From Campylobacter ureolyticus ACS-301-V-Sch3b (lineage in GTDB: Bacteria; Campylobacterota; Campylobacteria; Campylobacterales; Campylobacteraceae): a stretch of 58,170 nucleotides of DNA. Under the pieces are notes generated by a model. That model did no database searches. It was not told the origin of the DNA and was given only the letters and a program-made list of their open reading frames with translations. The position numbers were made by a program, and so were the translations under genes. The stretch is from assembly GCF_000413435.1 (NCBI RefSeq), contig NZ_KE340326.1, forward strand, positions 451,726 through 509,895, written 5' to 3'. Every line of letters starts with the position of its first letter. The first letter of the stretch is position 1. Positions 36,403-46,250 of the stretch are shown here, in pieces.

Positions 36403-36600
36403 TTTTTACTCCTTAGGATAGATTTAGAGCTTTTTAAGACTCTAATCTAAATCTTATTTTTTTCTTAAAATTTAGATTAAAATCTTTAAAAAATAATAAA
36501 ATATAAAATAAATAAATTATATATTCACTAATTTTATTAATAAAATAAGAAATAAAATATATAATTTTTTACTAAAATTAATATAATAAAACAATAATTT
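36403..36600 (-). promoter_or_regulatory. AT-rich spacer after virD4
   Basis: 198 bp of nearly pure A/T. Partial inverted repeats around 36452-36486 (ATCTAAATCTT / AAAATTTAGATT) may form a terminator for the virB-virD4 transcript, with a promoter for the ArdC-virB6 block. No gene seen. Confidence 0.45.
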
Positions 36601-38544
36601 TTAATCCCTTTCAACTTTGATTTTTAATGATTTTAATAACTCATATTTTTGATTCCTTTCCTCTGTCTTTTTTAATTCTTCTTCATTTTTTATTTCTGTT
36701 TGAACTTGCTTTAAATTTTCATCTTTTTCTTGATTTATTTCTTTTTCTTTATTTCTATCTTTTATATTTGTATTTTCTGTCTTATTGTTTGTTTTGTTTT
36801 CATCAGTTTTTTCTTTATCTTCTAATTTTATTTTATCTGCTCCAGCCCATTGTTTCATCTTAAACCAATAAGGAACTTTTGCTTTAATTGGCATTTTATA
36901 AAAGCCTTTTACTAGAATTATTACATCGCTACTATCTTGATTTTTAAGATCTTGTGAGGTTACTAATTTTTTACCTTCTTTACTTTTTGAAATATTGCTT
37001 TTTAATAAGTCCATATTTCCTTGACTTTTACTGATTTTAATATGTGTATAATCTCCTATTAGCTCACTCGTATCTTTTGCGTCTTTATCACTATTCATAT
37101 TAAAAATTATTTGATATCCACTATTATTTTTAACTATATTTGTGTCGTCATCTCCGTAGTATTTTTTAATTTGCTCATAGCTTTGAGTCACAAATACTGG
37201 TAATAGTCCGTAACTTCTACATAGTGCTGGTGCTTCTAATAAAAATGGCATTTTTCCAAATCTTACAAATTCATCTAAATAGCAATATATAAATTTATCA
37301 GGGTCTGAGTTTTCTTGTCCACTCATTAACTTTTTAAATAATGTTTCTATAAAAATTCTAATTAAAGGAGCTAAAATTTCCATATCTTCTGTTTGAACTA
37401 CTACATACATTGAGAGTCGCTTTTCTCTTAAGTCTTCAAATGCAAAGCTCATTTTACTTGTTGCATTTGCTACTTGCGGATTACTAAAAACTTTCATAAA
37501 TGTATCATAAGTTGATTTTATACTTGCAAACTCATTTTCGGCTGCTTTTGAATAGGCTCTTGCCTGATTTCTTGTGCTTGGATCAATACTTTCATCAAAG
37601 CTGGTTTGTTTTAGCCAAATTTTAAATGTGTCTGCATCATAATCTCTTTTTCTAGGCTCACTTGGGTCATCTTCGTTTTCAGGAAGCATTGCTTCTTCTC
37701 CAAATTTTTCATCTAAATATTCAAAGTAATCCATTTTTGGAGCTTCTGCAAGTTGAGAGAGTGTTGCATGTTTATCTTTTTGCATAAAATATTCGGCAAA
37801 GAATACAAACATTGTTTTTGCTGATATTATCCAGTGATCATTTTCTTTCCCTTTTTCGCCTACAAAAATTGTAGAGGCTATTTGTTCTGCCAATTTTTTA
37901 ATATGAATGTATTGCATATCTTTTACAATTGAGTTATCAAATGGATTAAAAAACAGTGTATTATCCCAGCTAAAAGGGGAGAATAATTGAACTTCATTAT
38001 TGAAATTTTTCTCTCTATATCCAGCTGTTTTTTGATATAGTTCACCTTTTATATCAAGTACTAAGCATGAATTTGAAACACTTAGCAAATTAGGAATAAT
38101 CATACCTGCTGTTTTACCTGAACCAGGGGGTGCGACTACTAGTGTTGATAAAGGTTGGGTAGCTCTTATAAATTTAGGATTTTCGCTCTCAATATCTAAA
38201 CATCCTAGAACTAGACCTGTGTCATAATTTATTTTCATTTTTTTAAAATCACTTGGTGTTGCAAATCTAGCTGAGCCGTATTCTCCATTATCTTTTAAAA
38301 ATGGAAATAGCCACCAAGCCAAAACTACTAAAAATGGAGCAATTAATAAAAATATAGCAACATAAGCCTTTAATTTAAGTGTTGGCTCTCCAATGTTTTG
38401 CAATATTTGAAGTGCTACTACTGGAACTTTGACTAAAATTGGATTAAAAATTACTTTAATCATAATCAAATACAATATTACACCCATAAGTATAGAGATG
38501 ATAAACATTGCCAACCACTCTTTTTTACTAAATTCCTTATCCAT
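36601..38544 (-). CDS. virD4: Type IV coupling protein VirD4/TraG
   Basis: 647 residues. Two N-terminal membrane helices (about 12-32 and 58-80) precede a FtsK/TraG ATPase with GSGKT at 141-145 and the Walker B-like YCYLDEFVRFGKMPFL. A charged tail of about 90 residues (KEKTDENKTNNKTENTNIKD) follows. It brings the relaxase-DNA complex to the channel. It overlaps mobC by 8 bp. Confidence 0.96.
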   Translation of the reverse strand: MDKEFSKKEWLAMFIISILMGVILYLIMIKVIFNPILVKVPVVALQILQNIGEPTLKLKAYVAIFLLIAPFLVVLAWWLFPFLKDNGEYGSARFATPSDFKKMKINYDTGLVLGCLDIESENPKFIRATQPLSTLVVAPPGSGKTAGMIIPNLLSVSNSCLVLDIKGELYQKTAGYREKNFNNEVQLFSPFSWDNTLFFNPFDNSIVKDMQYIHIKKLAEQIASTIFVGEKGKENDHWIISAKTMFVFFAEYFMQKDKHATLSQLAEAPKMDYFEYLDEKFGEEAMLPENEDDPSEPRKRDYDADTFKIWLKQTSFDESIDPSTRNQARAYSKAAENEFASIKSTYDTFMKVFSNPQVANATSKMSFAFEDLREKRLSMYVVVQTEDMEILAPLIRIFIETLFKKLMSGQENSDPDKFIYCYLDEFVRFGKMPFLLEAPALCRSYGLLPVFVTQSYEQIKKYYGDDDTNIVKNNSGYQIIFNMNSDKDAKDTSELIGDYTHIKISKSQGNMDLLKSNISKSKEGKKLVTSQDLKNQDSSDVIILVKGFYKMPIKAKVPYWFKMKQWAGADKIKLEDKEKTDENKTNNKTENTNIKDRNKEKEINQEKDENLKQVQTEIKNEEELKKTEERNQKYELLKSLKIKVERD

Positions 38545-38938
38545 TTTCTTCCTTGTTTAAAAACTCACTTGGTGTTTTAGTATGATTTACTCCTATGTCT
38601 ATTTCTAATTTTTTTATTTCTTTTTTTAAATCGTTAATTTGAGTTTGTAATTTACACATATTTTTTTTTAAATCGTTTTTAGCTTCTTTAATGTTTGTAA
38701 TATCTGCATTTAAGTGATATGCTATTTGATTTAAATTTGTTCCTACATGATTTAGTTCTTGTACCAATTCACCAATTAATCTATTTCTTATTTCAATTTC
38801 TTTAAGAGTGTTTGTATATTTCTCTACGCTTATTAATTTTCTAACAACTGATGATTTACTTTCTTTTTTCTGTTTAGCAATTCGGTTTAATACTCTTATG
38901 TCAGTTTCATTTAAATATATATGTTGTCTTCTCTTCAT
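38537..38938 (-). CDS. mobC: MobC-like relaxosome accessory protein
   Basis: 133 residues. The N-terminal ribbon-helix-helix-like part (IYLNETDIRVLNRIAKQKKE) is followed by the MobC signature HVGTNLNQIAYHLN at about 71-84 and a long coiled coil. MobC helps open the oriT duplex for the relaxase. It lies between virB11 (4-bp overlap) and virD4 (8-bp overlap) rather than next to the relaxase gene. Confidence 0.85.
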   Translation of the reverse strand: MKRRQHIYLNETDIRVLNRIAKQKKESKSSVVRKLISVEKYTNTLKEIEIRNRLIGELVQELNHVGTNLNQIAYHLNADITNIKEAKNDLKKNMCKLQTQINDLKKEIKKLEIDIGVNHTKTPSEFLNKEENG

Positions 38939-39882
38939 AATCCAACCTTTTGCATATCAAGTGCTTTTAAATTTAAAATATCAGTGACTACTCTTTTGTT
39001 TTTAACTCTTTCAATTTGAATTATGTAATCAATTGCTGTTACAATTAAGCTATTTAACATTTTATCATCCACGCTTGTTAATCCACCACCTAGTATCACA
39101 TTTGTTTTAATAGCTTTAATAGCATCTTTTGGACTATTTGCATGAAGTGTGCTTAAATTTCCAGCGTGTCCTGTGTTATTTACTCTTAAAAATGAAAAAG
39201 TGTTTCTGATGTCAATTTCTCCTAAGAATAATCTATCAGGTCTTAATCTCATAGCATTGTCTATTGCTATTTGATAACTATAAATTTCAGTTGCAATTTT
39301 TGGAACTGCAAGTTGTGTTTTATTAATGTTTTCTACTCGTAATTCTTGACTATCTTCAATTGTTACGACTCTTTCGTTTTGGTCAATTTCGCCCATTAAA
39401 GAGTTTAAAAAGCTTGTTTTTCCGCTACCTGTTCCACCGCTTAATAATATATTTTTCTTTTTTCTGATTAGCTCTTTTATCTTTTCATAATTCCAACCAT
39501 CATTTTTTACTTTATCGCTTAAAATAAAACTTTCTAATTTAAAAATTTCTTTACTTGGTATTCTTATACAAATAGATATATCACTGTTAAAAAGGCTAGA
39601 TTTATGCTGTGCTTGAACTCTATATCTTAAATATGGACTTGGTAACTCACACGATAAACTGCAATGCATTTCATCAAATCTTTGATTTCTTCTTGTTGCT
39701 AATTCAATTAAAAAGTTATTTAAAAAGGTAATGTCTAGTTTTGGGTCATGCATTATTTCCCAGTGATCTCCATAATCAATGTGAATTTCACAAGGCTTAT
39801 TAAAAATAATCTCATTTGCTTTTAGTGTTAAATATGGCTTTAAAACACCTAAAATATTATTTAATATTACACTTTCACTCAT
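38935..39882 (-). CDS. virB11: Type IV secretion ATPase VirB11
   Basis: 315 residues. N-terminal domain (1-120), then an ATPase domain with Walker A GGTGSGKT at 149-156, the Asp box VVTIEDSQEL, MRPDRLFLGEI (Walker B region) and GHAGNLSTLHAN (His box). A hexameric cytoplasmic ATPase that drives assembly and export with VirB4 and VirD4. Confidence 0.96.
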   Translation of the reverse strand: MSESVILNNILGVLKPYLTLKANEIIFNKPCEIHIDYGDHWEIMHDPKLDITFLNNFLIELATRRNQRFDEMHCSLSCELPSPYLRYRVQAQHKSSLFNSDISICIRIPSKEIFKLESFILSDKVKNDGWNYEKIKELIRKKKNILLSGGTGSGKTSFLNSLMGEIDQNERVVTIEDSQELRVENINKTQLAVPKIATEIYSYQIAIDNAMRLRPDRLFLGEIDIRNTFSFLRVNNTGHAGNLSTLHANSPKDAIKAIKTNVILGGGLTSVDDKMLNSLIVTAIDYIIQIERVKNKRVVTDILNLKALDMQKVGL

Positions 39883-40096
39883 TACCGTTTTCTTTCGTAA
39901 AATTTGCTTGGATTTGATTAGCTAAGTTTTGCTTTTCTTCCATTAGTTTTTCTAGTTTTTCTTTTTCCTTGTCTACATTTGCTTGTGCTTTTTCTGTAAT
40001 TTTTATCTGGTTTGAAATCTTTACAAGTAATTTATCATTTGCTTTTTTATTTTCGATTTCAGCTTTAATTTGATTTTTTATATTTTCATATTCCAT
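39875..40096 (-). CDS. Small coiled-coil protein
   Basis: 73 residues, one long coiled coil (KAQANVDKEKEKLEKLMEEK). It lies 12 bp after virB10 and overlaps virB11 by 8 bp. Unknown; possibly a small structural or lytic-entry related helper. Confidence 0.6.
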   Translation of the reverse strand: MEYENIKNQIKAEIENKKANDKLLVKISNQIKITEKAQANVDKEKEKLEKLMEEKQNLANQIQANFTKENGNE

Positions 40097-40108
40097 TTTT
40101 TATCCTTT

Positions 40109-41251
40109 TTAATCATTAAAATATTGCATTAACACTTCGCCATTTTTTGGTTTTGCAAACCACATATGATTTGTTGGCACTAAAAATATCCTACTACCAC
40201 TTTGAATTTCAATTGTTGGTTTTATTTGGCTTTGTTGTTGGATTATGTCTTGAACTACGCTACTTATATCGCTTTTTGCATTTGAATACACTTCCGTTGC
40301 ATATTGGTTTGAATTTTTCATTTTTGATGCAATTGTTAGAAGTAAAGCATTTGTAACGGTTGATATTGAATAAGCTATGCCGTATCTTTCCCAGTATTTA
40401 TTATTGACTGCACCAACTGCCCCATTCATTCCCATATTATCAGCAACAATAGCATCAGTTAGCATTATGTTAATACCTTGTGGAGTGATAATTTCTCTCC
40501 ACATAATTTCCAATCTTTCATGACCAATTTCTGTATCGTTTGTATAAAATCCTATTGCTTTGCTTCCCCTTGGTATTAATACTGCTTTTCCCATTGTTGC
40601 GTATATATCTTGTTCTATTTGAGCTGTTACGACCCCATTTAAATCTGAACTGATTGCAGTTGTTAAAATTGCAGGTATCATTCTTCCAGCTCTGATTGTT
40701 CTATAAAGCCTATGTTCATTTGTGCTTATATCTATACTTTTTTGATTTGAAAAGCCATCAACACCAAATTTTGAGCTTTGATTAATGCTTGATATTTCAC
40801 TTCCACGATCTGATAAAATTTGAGCTCTGATTAGTTTTTTCATTTTATATTCATAAGCTCTTTGATTATCCATTTGAATTTCATTTTTTAATTCTATTTG
40901 TTGTGTTTTTAAAACTTCTTGTTTTTCTATTGCTTTTTGTTTTAAATTTTCTTGTTCTTTTAAAGTATCTTCTGGGCTACTTGTTTGCTCATTTGGTTTG
41001 GTTTTTTCTTCAAATTCATCAAGTTTTTTAATAACTTCAACCATACTAGCTCCATCTTGTTTTGGTTCTTTTTTACCAGCTTTATAAATATAATCATCAA
41101 CTGGAAATTTAGAATTATTAAACAGATGATCCAAATTTGACTGATTTTGTAAATTTTTCATTTCTTCGTCTGTGAAAATATCACCACCAAAAAGGGGAGA
41201 TGATAAAAATACAATAAGGCTAAAAATCAGCGTTTTTTCCCTTTTTTTCAT
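40109..41251 (-). CDS. virB10: Type IV secretion core protein VirB10
   Basis: 380 residues. An N-terminal hydrophobic segment (about 9-22) is followed by a coiled-coil linker (about 90-140). The conserved TrbI domain has RAGRMIPAILTTAISSDLNG, AVLIPRGSKAIGFY and MGMNGAVGAV. It spans from inner to outer membrane in the core complex. It directly follows virB9 (adjacent codons). Confidence 0.93.
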   Translation of the reverse strand: MKKREKTLIFSLIVFLSSPLFGGDIFTDEEMKNLQNQSNLDHLFNNSKFPVDDYIYKAGKKEPKQDGASMVEVIKKLDEFEEKTKPNEQTSSPEDTLKEQENLKQKAIEKQEVLKTQQIELKNEIQMDNQRAYEYKMKKLIRAQILSDRGSEISSINQSSKFGVDGFSNQKSIDISTNEHRLYRTIRAGRMIPAILTTAISSDLNGVVTAQIEQDIYATMGKAVLIPRGSKAIGFYTNDTEIGHERLEIMWREIITPQGINIMLTDAIVADNMGMNGAVGAVNNKYWERYGIAYSISTVTNALLLTIASKMKNSNQYATEVYSNAKSDISSVVQDIIQQQSQIKPTIEIQSGSRIFLVPTNHMWFAKPKNGEVLMQYFND

Positions 41252-42478
41252 TTATATTCCCCTTAATTTTTTTACAGCTTCGTGTTCTTGTTTTTCTTTT
41301 TTATTTTTTATTATTTTATTATTGTTTTTTATTGTTTCTTTTTTGTTTTCTATATTTAAATTCTTTCTTTCTTCTCTTCTTTGAATTTCAGCTTGTTTTG
41401 GTTGCCTATTTACACACACATAACTATTTCCACTTTTAATTGTAAATTTTGGATTTGTAGTTTCTGCTATGATGTAATCTCCTACTATTCTTGTTTCTAC
41501 TGGACTATCTTGTTTATCAATTACTGCAAAAATTGCTGGAATTTGTGGCATTTCATCTTTTGAGTATTTAAAATATGTAAATTTTTTATCGTCAAATATT
41601 TCAGCTGATAAAAGCCATTCATTTTCTTCTTTTGCTTTTTGAGTGTATCCACTATAAATATCGCTTTTTTTGACTTTTACTTCTGCAATGCCATCTTTTA
41701 TTATTTTATATTCTTTATTGATTGCTTCTTGTTTTGCTAGTTTTATTTTTTTTGCTTCTTCATCTTCTATTTTTATCACAAAACTTGGATCATTTACATT
41801 TTTATAGTCTGTTGAAAAAAGATAAAAAGTATGAATTTTTCCATCATTTGTAAAAATGGTTAAGCTTGTATCTATTCCAATTAATTGTGGAATTATGGCT
41901 ATAGCATTTGCCTTGCTTGGAATTTGTGCTATTTTAAAGCCTTTTTGGTCTCCTAGTATAAAATTATCTATATCGCTTTCAAATATTAAAGTTGTAGCCA
42001 TTGCTTGACGAGTTCTTATTTTATGTGTTTTATTTGGGGTGTAGGGTATTGTTTTAGTGTTTTCATAACCACTATATTTTTTTGAGTGAAATTTTTTCTG
42101 TAATGCTTTTAAATCTTGATTTCTCATAGCTCCTTGCATTAGCTCTAGCTCTTCTTTGCTAAAATCTATTACTTCCATATTTGCATTAAAGCTATCTTGT
42201 GAATTGTGAAAACTTTCTATATTTGGTTGTGTTTCTTCTCCACGCATCCCAAGTGGATTTATTTTAAAATTCGATCTTATATTTTTGTTTATATCTTTTT
42301 CTTTATCGTTAAATATGCTTTCGCCCATTCCTTGTTGCTCGTTTGCTAATTCTTGGGTTTGCTTCATAATGGCTCTTATTTCATCCATTTGTGCTTGGCT
42401 TAATCCAGCATCGTTATTGTTTGCATTTAAATTTAAAGCAAACATTGCAATTAGTGAAAATTTAATTAAATTTTTCAT
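41252..42478 (-). CDS. virB9: Type IV secretion outer-membrane core protein VirB9
   Basis: 408 residues with a signal peptide (MKNLIKFSLIAMFALNLNA). The beta-rich body includes LIGIDTSLTIFTNDGKIHTF and the C-terminal domain YFKYSKDEMPQIPAIFAV, then RIVGDYIIAETTNPKFTIKS, which are CagX/VirB9 hallmarks. The first 150 residues are an extra charged extension, so it is longer than the ~300-residue Agrobacterium protein. It overlaps virB8 by 17 bp. Confidence 0.92.
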   Translation of the reverse strand: MKNLIKFSLIAMFALNLNANNNDAGLSQAQMDEIRAIMKQTQELANEQQGMGESIFNDKEKDINKNIRSNFKINPLGMRGEETQPNIESFHNSQDSFNANMEVIDFSKEELELMQGAMRNQDLKALQKKFHSKKYSGYENTKTIPYTPNKTHKIRTRQAMATTLIFESDIDNFILGDQKGFKIAQIPSKANAIAIIPQLIGIDTSLTIFTNDGKIHTFYLFSTDYKNVNDPSFVIKIEDEEAKKIKLAKQEAINKEYKIIKDGIAEVKVKKSDIYSGYTQKAKEENEWLLSAEIFDDKKFTYFKYSKDEMPQIPAIFAVIDKQDSPVETRIVGDYIIAETTNPKFTIKSGNSYVCVNRQPKQAEIQRREERKNLNIENKKETIKNNNKIIKNKKEKQEHEAVKKLRGI

Positions 42479-43124
42479 TTTTTACCTTTTCATCAAGTAT
42501 TTGTGTAACTTGATATTTATTTACAATGAAGCCAGTTGGATTTTTCATTACATCTGCATATGTGTTTCCATCTGTTATAAAGTCATATTCCAATGCACTT
42601 CTATATTTTTTATAACTTACTTCTGTTCTTCCTGCATTTGTGATTTCTGCTTGAAAGTCAATTGTTGCGACACTACTACTCAAAAGAGAGACATTTAAAA
42701 TCTGTATATCTCTGAAGTAATTTTTTGCTGTGTAGATTGAATTTGGATTTGCTACTAAATTTTGAAATGCTTCCCATACTTGACGACTGCTTTGCGTTCT
42801 TATTTCGTTGTATCTTTCTATATCATCAATTCTATTTATCATTTCTCTATTTTTTACATAACCTGCAAGAATGCTTTTTAAAAGCTCTTCACTATTTCTA
42901 ACATTTAAATCCGTATCATCTATCGTCACAAATCTTGCATCAGCTTCTGAAAATTTTAAAAGCACAGGTTTTGTTTCTTTTAAAGGTGTTAAAAAAATCA
43001 ATGCTACTGATAAGCTTATACTAACCACTGAAAGTACTATTATTATGTAAAACATATAAGCTTTTATCGTTCTTTCTGTTTTAAAGATGAAATTTGGATC
43101 TACTTTTTTATCTTCAAATGCCAT
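42462..43124 (-). CDS. virB8: Type IV secretion inner-membrane protein VirB8
   Basis: 220 residues. One membrane helix (MFYIIIVLSVVSISLSVALI, about 24-44), then a periplasmic NTF2-like domain with YVKNREMINRIDDIERYNEI and QVWEAFQ. It is the nucleation factor of the channel. It starts directly after the virB7 stop (TAA-ATG). Confidence 0.93.
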   Translation of the reverse strand: MAFEDKKVDPNFIFKTERTIKAYMFYIIIVLSVVSISLSVALIFLTPLKETKPVLLKFSEADARFVTIDDTDLNVRNSEELLKSILAGYVKNREMINRIDDIERYNEIRTQSSRQVWEAFQNLVANPNSIYTAKNYFRDIQILNVSLLSSSVATIDFQAEITNAGRTEVSYKKYRSALEYDFITDGNTYADVMKNPTGFIVNKYQVTQILDEKVKNEKFN

Positions 43125-43247
43125 TTACCCAACCTTAATTAAACTACTAAAAGCACAAGGGCTGATTTTTTCTATTTTTTTTGGCTTATCTGCACATCCA
43201 GTTAAAAAAATCATTAAAACTCCCATAATTACTGCTATTTTTTTCAT
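43125..43247 (-). CDS. virB7: VirB7-like lipoprotein
   Basis: 40 residues. The lipobox LTGC places the lipidated Cys at position 18 after a short hydrophobic signal (VIMGVLMIFLTG). The mature part, ADKPKKIEKISPCAFSSL, contains the SPC element expected to disulfide-bond or dock with VirB9. Its ATG overlaps the virB4 stop (ATGA) and its stop touches the virB8 ATG, so it is fully embedded in the operon. Confidence 0.85.
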   Translation of the reverse strand: MKKIAVIMGVLMIFLTGCADKPKKIEKISPCAFSSLIKVG

Positions 43248-45694
43248 TTATTAGCTCCTTTATCTTCTATATAAAATTTACGCCAATGTTTTGGACTATC
43301 TTTTTTTAGTTGTTTTAAAAGCATTACCTTATCTGAGCTTGATGAAAATACTTTCATATAATCGCCAAGTCTTGATAAATTTATATCTAATTTTGCACTT
43401 TCGTTTCTTTGTTTCATCATTAAAAGAACTTGCCTTGCATTTGAGTTTGTCTCTTTTAAGAATTTAGCTTCTGTTGGTGTTATTCCGATTGAATTATTAA
43501 GTTGTTGTATTGTTTCATCGTTACTTGTTGGATAAATTATAAAATTTGCAATATTATCTAAAAATGATGATCCCCTTTCAATTCCACTAAACAAATTAAT
43601 ATTTTGAAAACCCATGCACATTACACCACCTATTTTTCTTACTTCAAGGATGGCTTCTAGTATTTTTTCTTGCATTGTAGGATCTTGTAAGTAATCTTTT
43701 AATTCATCTATAAAACAAAAAAAGCCACGCTTTTGGGTGTTATTTTTTGCTTGATTTTTGAGTTTATGAAATATATACATGGCTGTTAATCCAGACGCTT
43801 TTTTGTCACTTAATATTCCATCCATATTTAAAACTGATAGTTGTTTTGTAAAATTTAAAGCATCTTCTTTGTTATCAAATATTGAGTCTTTAAAATTTCC
43901 AAATCTAGTTTTTAGTTTTGCTTCATCTTCTGCTGGAAGTGATGTTATAAAATCACTCAACGACATTACTTGATCATCTTCTTTGTTGTTGTAAATTCTT
44001 TCTACTGTGCTACTTATATCTTCTATTGCTTTGTGTTCATCATTTTTAACTTCAGCCATAAATCTTAGCCACATTTTTAAAAAGTCTTTATTTTCGTTTG
44101 TATTGGATAAGCTAAATGGATTTAATTTAAAATCGCTACTTTCACTGTCGTGGTATTCTCCATCCATATAATTTGTAAAATTATGCATACCACGAAGCTT
44201 ATCCATTGCAAATATGTCTATTGGATATTTAAATAAATTTGTCATTAAAAATTGAGCAAGTGTTGTTTTTCCGCTACTTGTTCCACCCATGATCATTGTG
44301 TGTCCACTTGGACGATCACCTGCTGGTTGGCAGTGAAAATTAAATAAAAAAGGTGTTCCGTTTAAGTGTTTAAATGTAGTTACTGCTTCATTTCCCCAAT
44401 CGTTTTGATTAAAGCCAGTTACTTCATTTTCAAAACTAGCAATTGTTGCAAGGTTGCTTATGTTTAATGTCTTTTTTCTTGCGTTTAAATTTCCACGACT
44501 TGGAAAAAAGCTAAAATATAAAGCTTTTTGGTTAATTGTTTCTCTAACTACATTTAAGCCTTGATTTTCAAGTATATTTTTTAATTTATTTGATTTCTCG
44601 TCTAATTCATCCAAGTCGTATGCTAAAGCATAAATTGAAAAGCTTGTCTCTACTAGGTTTTCTCTATCTGCTTGGACTAACTCCATTAATTGATCAAGTT
44701 CTGCTTTAACTAAATCAACCGAAAATGTTTTTGTGTCTTTAATTTTTTTAAGAGCTTTTCTTTTTTCATATGGCTTTAAATATATCATTACCATAAATTC
44801 GTAATTACTTTTAATTAAATTTGATGTAATAATTGATTTTATTTGCTCTGTCTCATATGCTTTTACGCTTACAAATCTACCATACTTCGTTCTTCCATCA
44901 TTTAAATGAAATTCTATATAATCTTTTTTAAACTCAACATCTGAACTAATATAACAATCTGTAATTAACTCATTTGTGTATTTCAAATTTGTTTCTTGTG
45001 CATTCGAGTAAGTTGCATAAAAGTTTAAAATTTCATCACCATCCATTTGTCTTGGCTGATAAATTGATAAATGATTTTTTATGTTTAGAAGAGTTTCTTT
45101 TAAAAGCTCCATTTTTTGAGTTAAATTTACACTATCTTTATTTTCTTCCCTTTTTTCACTTGTTACGCCCGTTTTAAAGCTTTCGAGCATACCTGTTATA
45201 TTTTTTGTGACTGTTGAAATAAATAAAAAATATCTAATTTCATAAATATCTTGATTAATTTCCCATTTTTTTATGATTTCGTTTGCATATGGATTTATAT
45301 CTTTTTCTACATAGCTTTTATTTTCTTGTTTTCTTTTTTTGATAATTAAATTAATTTCCACATCGTTTTTTAGTGTTGTAAAAAACATTACACGGCTTAA
45401 CAAATAATCAGTCTCATCGTCTAAGCTAATTCCTGCATAGCTTGTCCCTTTTAATTCTACTCCAATACAAACATTACCATCTTTTGTAATAATAAAATTT
45501 TCATCATATTTACAAGCGATATTATTTTCCTTTGCAAGAGTATAAATTTGTGGTTCTTTTAGCATTATTATTTCATCGGCTTTTTTATTAATTCCAGATA
45601 AAAAACTATTTTTATTTTTCTTTTGTTTTTTATCTTTTTTGTTCTCGATGTTTTTTTCTTGCTTTGGTTTTTTAAAATTTTTAAATAGAGTCAT
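43244..45694 (-). CDS. virB4: Type IV secretion ATPase VirB4
   Basis: 816 residues. A Lys-rich N-terminus and CagE/TrbE domain (about 40-420) are followed by an ATPase domain with Walker A GGTSSGKTT at 470-478 and Walker B-like RGFFCFIDELKDYL near 650. A large cytoplasmic motor at the inner membrane. It lies 8 bp after virB3 and is coupled to virB7. Confidence 0.96.
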   Translation of the reverse strand: MTLFKNFKKPKQEKNIENKKDKKQKKNKNSFLSGINKKADEIIMLKEPQIYTLAKENNIACKYDENFIITKDGNVCIGVELKGTSYAGISLDDETDYLLSRVMFFTTLKNDVEINLIIKKRKQENKSYVEKDINPYANEIIKKWEINQDIYEIRYFLFISTVTKNITGMLESFKTGVTSEKREENKDSVNLTQKMELLKETLLNIKNHLSIYQPRQMDGDEILNFYATYSNAQETNLKYTNELITDCYISSDVEFKKDYIEFHLNDGRTKYGRFVSVKAYETEQIKSIITSNLIKSNYEFMVMIYLKPYEKRKALKKIKDTKTFSVDLVKAELDQLMELVQADRENLVETSFSIYALAYDLDELDEKSNKLKNILENQGLNVVRETINQKALYFSFFPSRGNLNARKKTLNISNLATIASFENEVTGFNQNDWGNEAVTTFKHLNGTPFLFNFHCQPAGDRPSGHTMIMGGTSSGKTTLAQFLMTNLFKYPIDIFAMDKLRGMHNFTNYMDGEYHDSESSDFKLNPFSLSNTNENKDFLKMWLRFMAEVKNDEHKAIEDISSTVERIYNNKEDDQVMSLSDFITSLPAEDEAKLKTRFGNFKDSIFDNKEDALNFTKQLSVLNMDGILSDKKASGLTAMYIFHKLKNQAKNNTQKRGFFCFIDELKDYLQDPTMQEKILEAILEVRKIGGVMCMGFQNINLFSGIERGSSFLDNIANFIIYPTSNDETIQQLNNSIGITPTEAKFLKETNSNARQVLLMMKQRNESAKLDINLSRLGDYMKVFSSSSDKVMLLKQLKKDSPKHWRKFYIEDKGANK

Positions 45695-45702
45695 TTTATT
45701 TC

Positions 45703-45945
45703 CTAAGCATAAAATTTGTTTTGAGATATTTTCATTTTTGAGCCAATGATGTCATATATATCTTCGTCTAAGTATTCAATTGTGAAAAAAAAGCAATATA
45801 AAAATACAACTACGATTAAAGAATATAAAATCATAATGAACCAAAAAATAAATCCTATAATGATTGTTAATCCTAGGCTTGTTGTAGTTAAACCTAAGAT
45901 TTTTGTTTTTTTGGTAAGATCCATATAGCAATCTGTCACAATCAT
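45703..45945 (-). CDS. virB3: VirB3-like membrane protein
   Basis: 80 residues with two close membrane helices (ILGLTTTSLGLTIIIGFIF and WFIMILYSLIVVVFLYCFFF) and the short cytoplasmic tail typical of VirB3/TrbD. It lies between virB2 and virB4. VirB3 works with VirB4 in pilus assembly. Confidence 0.88.
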   Translation of the reverse strand: MIVTDCYMDLTKKTKILGLTTTSLGLTIIIGFIFWFIMILYSLIVVVFLYCFFFTIEYLDEDIYDIIGSKMKISQNKFYA

Positions 45946-45953
45946 TTTTTAAC

Positions 45954-46250
45954 TCACATCATTGATGAAGATAATGCATAAACTATTCCGATAATTGCCA
46001 ATGCACCAAATAAAAGTTTTGCATTGTTTTTAAAAGCTTCAATATTAAAATAAGCAATTAAAAGCATAATGACTATCCAAAGTCCACCGAACGTAATTGA
46101 AATCGTATTAACAATAGAGGCTACGCTTTTTCCAACTTCTGTGATTTGAGTGTTTGCAGCATCTGATAATTTTTTAGCTATATTATCTCCTCCACCTGCA
46201 GCAAATGAACCTGTTAAAAAAAGAGTTAAAAGTAAAAAAAATTTTTTCAT
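45954..46250 (-). CDS. virB2: VirB2-like pilin
   Basis: 98 residues. Signal peptide (MKKFFLLLTLFLTGSFAAG) and then two hydrophobic segments (SVASIVNTISITFGGLWIVIM and LLFGALAIIGIVYALSS) as in TrbC/VirB2 pilins. It is the first gene of the virB operon, next to the candidate oriT region. Confidence 0.9.
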   Translation of the reverse strand: MKKFFLLLTLFLTGSFAAGGGDNIAKKLSDAANTQITEVGKSVASIVNTISITFGGLWIVIMLLIAYFNIEAFKNNAKLLFGALAIIGIVYALSSSMM